From: UBA6019 sp035535055
Lineage (GTDB): Bacteria; Chloroflexota; Dormibacteria; Dormibacterales; Dormibacteraceae
Direction: 5' to 3'
DNA: 9,086 bases
Assembly: GCA_035535055.1 (NCBI GenBank)
Contig: DATLQT010000012.1
Span: 1-9,086, forward strand
Positions within the stretch are counted from its first letter, which is position 1. Each line of letters starts with the position of its first letter. Shown here piece by piece: positions 6,426 to 9,086 of this stretch. The notes below the pieces were generated by a model. That model saw only the letters and a program-made list of their open reading frames with translations. It ran no database searches and was not told the DNA's origin. The position numbers and the translations under genes were made by a program.

Positions 6426-6829
6426 CACGGGAGGCTGATGACCCGTTCCTGCGGGCTCGGTGCGGCGAATCCGACGCTGATCGCGCCCGCTGGCCGGGGC
6501 TGCAGCCGCTCGCCCCATTCGATCACCACGACGCCGTCGGCGAGGAGGTCCTCCAAGCCCAGCTCGGCGATGCCCGAACCGGCGTCGAGGCGGTAGAGGT
6601 CGACGTGGCCGAGCTGGACCCGGCCGGGGTAGACGCGGACCAACTGGAAGGTAGGGCTCTGCACGGCGGCACCGGAGCCGAGGCCGCGGGCGAGGCCCCG
6701 GACGAATGTCGTCTTGCCGGCACCGAGCTCTCCGGTGAGCAGGAGGAGGTCACCTGGCCGCAGGGTCGCCGCCAGCTCCTCACCCAGCGCCTCGGTCTCC
6801 TCCGCCGAGCGGGTGACCCGTTCAGGCAA
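6425..6829 (-). CDS. tsaE: t6A biosynthesis ATPase TsaE
   Basis: TsaE is the small P-loop ATPase that binds the TsaBD dimer and resets it between catalytic cycles. The 134 residues contain the Walker A loop GELGAGKTT (33-41), the switch-like SPTF (58-61), HVDLYRL (75-81) and VVIEWGERL (101-109), all in family order. The length is somewhat short but complete. The start is TTG at 6829, which overlaps the end of thiL by 8 bases. No ATG or GTG occurs in frame before the conserved EETEALGEELA segment and no clear Shine-Dalgarno is seen, so coupling to thiL translation is likely. Confidence 0.95.
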   Translation of the reverse strand: MPERVTRSAEETEALGEELAATLRPGDLLLLTGELGAGKTTFVRGLARGLGSGAAVQSPTFQLVRVYPGRVQLGHVDLYRLDAGSGIAELGLEDLLADGVVVIEWGERLQPRPAGAISVGFAAPSPQERVISLP

Positions 6830-7706
6830 AGTGACGGTAGCCGCGGTAATCGAGGCTCAGGGGGTGGCCGGCTCGGTCGATGACCCTCACCTCGGCCTCC
6901 TGGATCGTCCTCCCGATCACCGTCAGCCCGAGCTCCCGGAGCGTCTCCTCCGGCCCGAGGCAGACCAGCTCCGCCTCCTCCCCGCTGGTGAGCGCCTCCT
7001 CGGAGGAAACTCCCTCTGCCGCCGGCACCTCCGCCAGGCGGACCTCGGCGCCGGTTCCCGAATAGGCGAGGAACTTGTCCAGCTCCCGGAGCAGCCCATC
7101 GCTGACGTCCCCGCAGCAGAGCCCCGCCTCGTTGAGCCGCCGACCCTCGGCGAGCAGAGGTTCAGGCCGATGCACCCTGCGCTCTCGGAGTGCGAGCATG
7201 GCCGCGCCCAGCCGGCCGGTCACTCCGATCGCCCACCCAGGCTTCGCCTCCGAGCGGGCAAGGGGTTGCACCCGGGCGGCGCCCAGCACCGTGAGGCCGA
7301 TCACGGCTGGCCCCGAGGTCGCGCTGGTGTCGCCGCCCACCAGGCCCAGCCCGGTCCGGCGCCCAAGCTCGGCCATGCCGCGGTAGACGCCGACCAGGTC
7401 GTCCACCTCCCAGCTCGCCGGGACCGCCGCCATAACCAGCCCATAAGTGGGCGTGGCGCCCTTCGCTGCCAGGTCGCCAAGGGCAAGCGCGAGCGCCCGC
7501 CAGCCGACGTCCTCGGGTCGCATCCAGCCAAGGTCGAAGTGGACCCCCTCGACGCTGGCGTCGCAGCTCACGACCTGGAATCCCTCCGCGTCGCAGCGGT
7601 AAACGGCGGCGTCGTCGGTGCCGGCCGGGATCGTGACGCCCTCGGCCTGGAGGTGCGGTAGAAGGCGGCGGATCAGCTCGTCCTCGCCGAGCTCGGCGAT
7701 CTTCAA
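6822..7706 (-). CDS. thiL: thiamine-monophosphate kinase ThiL
   Basis: ThiL uses ATP to phosphorylate thiamine monophosphate to thiamine diphosphate, the active cofactor. The 294 residues follow the PurM/AIR-synthase fold: TDDAAV (30-35) and CDASVEGVHF (48-57) supply metal and phosphate ligands. GWRALALALGDLAAKGATP (68-86) is the ALSDLAAMGA-type dimer and nucleotide helix, with Gly replacing the usual Ser. GLVGGDTSA (121-129), TGRLGAA (163-169) and CGDVSDGLL (198-206) follow. The start is TTG at 7706, overlapping the thiE stop by four bases (TTGA), and gives a natural MKIAELGEDELI beginning. The position right after thiE joins two consecutive steps of the pathway. Confidence 0.96.
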   Translation of the reverse strand: MKIAELGEDELIRRLLPHLQAEGVTIPAGTDDAAVYRCDAEGFQVVSCDASVEGVHFDLGWMRPEDVGWRALALALGDLAAKGATPTYGLVMAAVPASWEVDDLVGVYRGMAELGRRTGLGLVGGDTSATSGPAVIGLTVLGAARVQPLARSEAKPGWAIGVTGRLGAAMLALRERRVHRPEPLLAEGRRLNEAGLCCGDVSDGLLRELDKFLAYSGTGAEVRLAEVPAAEGVSSEEALTSGEEAELVCLGPEETLRELGLTVIGRTIQEAEVRVIDRAGHPLSLDYRGYRHFA

Positions 7707-8317
7707 CTGGTCAGAGCCGCCCGGAGCCGGCGGGCGGCGGCCTCGGGATCGGACGCGCGCGCCAGGCCGCTGATGACGCAGGCCCGGTGGACACCGGCTG
7801 CCACCAGCTCCGCGATAGTGGCCTCCTCGATGCCGCCGATGGCGAAGACGGGGACCGTCACCGCTGCCGCGACCGCCGCCACGCCCCGGGGGCCGATCAC
7901 CGCCTTGTCGGGCTTGACGGTGGTGGCGAAGGCGGGGCCGGCGCCAAGGTAGTCGGCTCCGGCCGCCACCGCCGCCCGAGCCGAGTCGGGTCGGTTGGCG
8001 GAAGCGCCCACCAGGAAGCCGGGCGGCGCCAGCCGCCGCGCGTCCTCGAGCGGCAGGTCGTCGTCGCCGAGGTGGACGCCGTCGGCGCCCGCCAGCAGGG
8101 CGATGTCCAGGTGGTCGTTGACGATGAAGAGGCGGCCGGCGCCGTGCACCACCTCCGCCAGCCGGCGGGCGAGCTCGAGCAGGCGTCCGCGGGGCAGCGT
8201 CTTGTGACGGAGCTGGATGACGTCGGCGCCGCCCCGGAGGACGGCGCCGACCAGGGCAACCAGCGATTCGGGATCGCCGTCGGGCGTTATCGCGTAGAGG
8301 CGCGCCGCTTCCAGCAC
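7703..8317 (-). CDS. thiE: thiamine-phosphate synthase ThiE
   Basis: ThiE condenses hydroxymethylpyrimidine diphosphate with thiazole phosphate to thiamine monophosphate, the substrate of the next gene product, ThiL. The 204-residue TIM barrel shows LYAITPD (7-13), GADVIQLRHKTL (30-41), FIVNDHLDIALLAGADGVHLGDDDLP (64-89), GADYLGAGPAFATTVKPD (120-137) and VPVFAIGGI (155-163), covering diphosphate, metal and thiazole binding. The usual GxSxH turn reads VGASANRP, lacking the His. It starts at GTG 8317, with a G-rich GGGGG 2-6 bases upstream and only 9 bases after the DUF4349 gene. No thiC, thiD or riboswitch is seen in this window. Confidence 0.95.
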   Translation of the reverse strand: MLEAARLYAITPDGDPESLVALVGAVLRGGADVIQLRHKTLPRGRLLELARRLAEVVHGAGRLFIVNDHLDIALLAGADGVHLGDDDLPLEDARRLAPPGFLVGASANRPDSARAAVAAGADYLGAGPAFATTVKPDKAVIGPRGVAAVAAAVTVPVFAIGGIEEATIAELVAAGVHRACVISGLARASDPEAAARRLRAALTS

Positions 8318-8326
8318 GCCCCCAAC

Positions 8327-9086
8327 TTACAGGGTCGCCTGCGCGCCGAGGCCGAGCCGGCGGCGGAACCTCCAGGCGAGCCCGAAGAGACCGAGGAGGA
8401 CAACAATCGGCCCGGCGTAGCCGACGCCGACCAAGATGTAGTCGAGGGTCGAGACGAACCCGTGCAGGCCCTGGCTGAGCGCGGTCAGCAAGCCCCAGCT
8501 GTCGACCTGCGGCCTGAATGCCACCGCGGCCTCGTGGATGCTGACTGAGACGGTCGAGTAGGTGGTCGCCTGGTCGTAATAGGCGATCTGTCCCTTCAGC
8601 TCCTCGATCTGGCCGGTGATCTGGCCGAGCTGGTTCTGGACCGAGATGATGTCCTGGACGCTTTTGGCCTGCTGGAGCAGCGCCAGCATGGCGTCGCGCT
8701 GCGCCTCCTCATTGGCGAGCCGGGCCTGGAGGTCGACGTACTGGGCGCTGACGTCCTGGCCGCCGATGACCAGGTTCTGGACGGTGCCGATGGCGCGGAT
8801 GTCGGCCACGGCGTCGGTGAACTTGTCGGAGGGGACCTCGAAGGTGATGCTGCCGGTCCGCAGGGCTCCGCTGTCGGAGGCGGCGTTGGAACCGGCGACG
8901 TAGCCGCCGAGCTCGGAGGCGATCGCGAAGACCTTGTTGACGGTCCCGTCGAAGGCGCCGTTGCGCACCTCCACCGCCAGCTGGGCGGTGCGGATGACGC
9001 GGGGACCGTCGGGGACGGGAGGAACGACATTCCCGGGAGCCGGGGCCGGCTGGGCGATGCCCAGGCTCGGGGCGGCGCCGGTGACC
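8327..9086 (-). CDS. DUF4349 membrane-anchored protein, 5' end missing
   Basis: The frame runs off the right window edge, so the signal sequence or lipobox that such proteins usually carry is not visible. The visible part begins with a Pro/Ala-rich linker (about 9086-9010) and then RVIRTAQLAVEVRNGAFDGTVNKV, the start of the DUF4349 domain. ELGGYVAGSNAASD and GSITFEVPSDKFTDAVADIRAIG follow. A coiled-coil region spans LANEEAQRDAMLALLQQAKS to GQIEELKGQIAYYDQ, then STVSVSIHE. The protein ends with one hydrophobic helix (YILVGVGYAGPIVVLLGLFGLAW) and an RFRRR stop-transfer. The topology is probably extracytoplasmic domain, C-terminal membrane anchor and short cytoplasmic tail. The family's function is unknown. 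It ends 9 bases before thiE, so co-transcription is possible. Confidence 0.88.
   Translation of the reverse strand, partial: VTGAAPSLGIAQPAPAPGNVVPPVPDGPRVIRTAQLAVEVRNGAFDGTVNKVFAIASELGGYVAGSNAASDSGALRTGSITFEVPSDKFTDAVADIRAIGTVQNLVIGGQDVSAQYVDLQARLANEEAQRDAMLALLQQAKSVQDIISVQNQLGQITGQIEELKGQIAYYDQATTYSTVSVSIHEAAVAFRPQVDSWGLLTALSQGLHGFVSTLDYILVGVGYAGPIVVLLGLFGLAWRFRRRLGLGAQATL

Noticed and set aside
8250..8330. THI-box (TPP riboswitch) upstream of thiE
   Set aside because: Only 9 bases separate thiE from the preceding gene and no conserved TPP-aptamer sequence is visible.

Overview
The window is GC-rich chromosomal DNA from a bacterium, with GTG and TTG starts, tightly overlapping genes and a HrcA/CIRCE-controlled groESL operon. 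The gene set (thiE-thiL-tsaE-tsaB-rimI-tsaD next to groESL, plus a DUF4349 membrane protein) would suit a Chloroflexota/Dormibacterota-like or actinobacterium-like lineage. That placement is an inference; no rRNA or lineage marker is present.

From left to right, positions 1-2000 are a mobile-element scar. A possible minus-strand C-terminal gene remnant (7-126) is followed by the 3' part of an IS630-family transposase on the plus strand (about 127-302). Beside it lies an apparently intact IS110-family element on the minus strand. Its 409-residue DEDD recombinase runs 1556..327 and has a strong ribosome binding site. The segment upstream of the recombinase (1557-1790) is non-coding and rich in inverted repeats, which is where IS110-group elements encode their bridge RNA. 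I propose element ends at two CTAG sites (299-302 and 1786-1789). Joining the flanks there keeps the IS630 reading frame open to a stop at 1845-1847. The non-coding stretch 1788-1987 holds two further perfect palindromes and then the groEL terminator.

Positions 1988-4108 are the heat-shock chaperonin operon, minus strand: sigma-70-type promoter (TTGAAA, 17 bp, TATTAT), a CIRCE operator with one mismatch, groES, groEL, and a strong intrinsic terminator.

Positions 4105-8317 are a compact minus-strand gene chain in transcription order thiE, thiL, tsaE, tsaB, rimI, tsaD, DUF2007 protein. Neighbouring genes overlap by 1-8 bases, which suggests translational coupling. ThiE makes thiamine monophosphate and ThiL phosphorylates it to the cofactor. 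TsaB, TsaD and TsaE install the threonylcarbamoyl group of tRNA t6A, and RimI acetylates ribosomal protein N-termini. The end of the chain runs straight into the groESL promoter with no clear terminator. tsaD has no ATG, GTG or TTG that would include its essential N-terminal motif; an ATT fused to the rimI stop is the best candidate start. At the right edge, a DUF4349 membrane-anchored protein lies 9 bases upstream of thiE and is cut by the window end.

The most unusual parts are the nested IS110 element with its candidate guide RNA, and the apparent ATT start of tsaD. The remainder is conserved housekeeping sequence.
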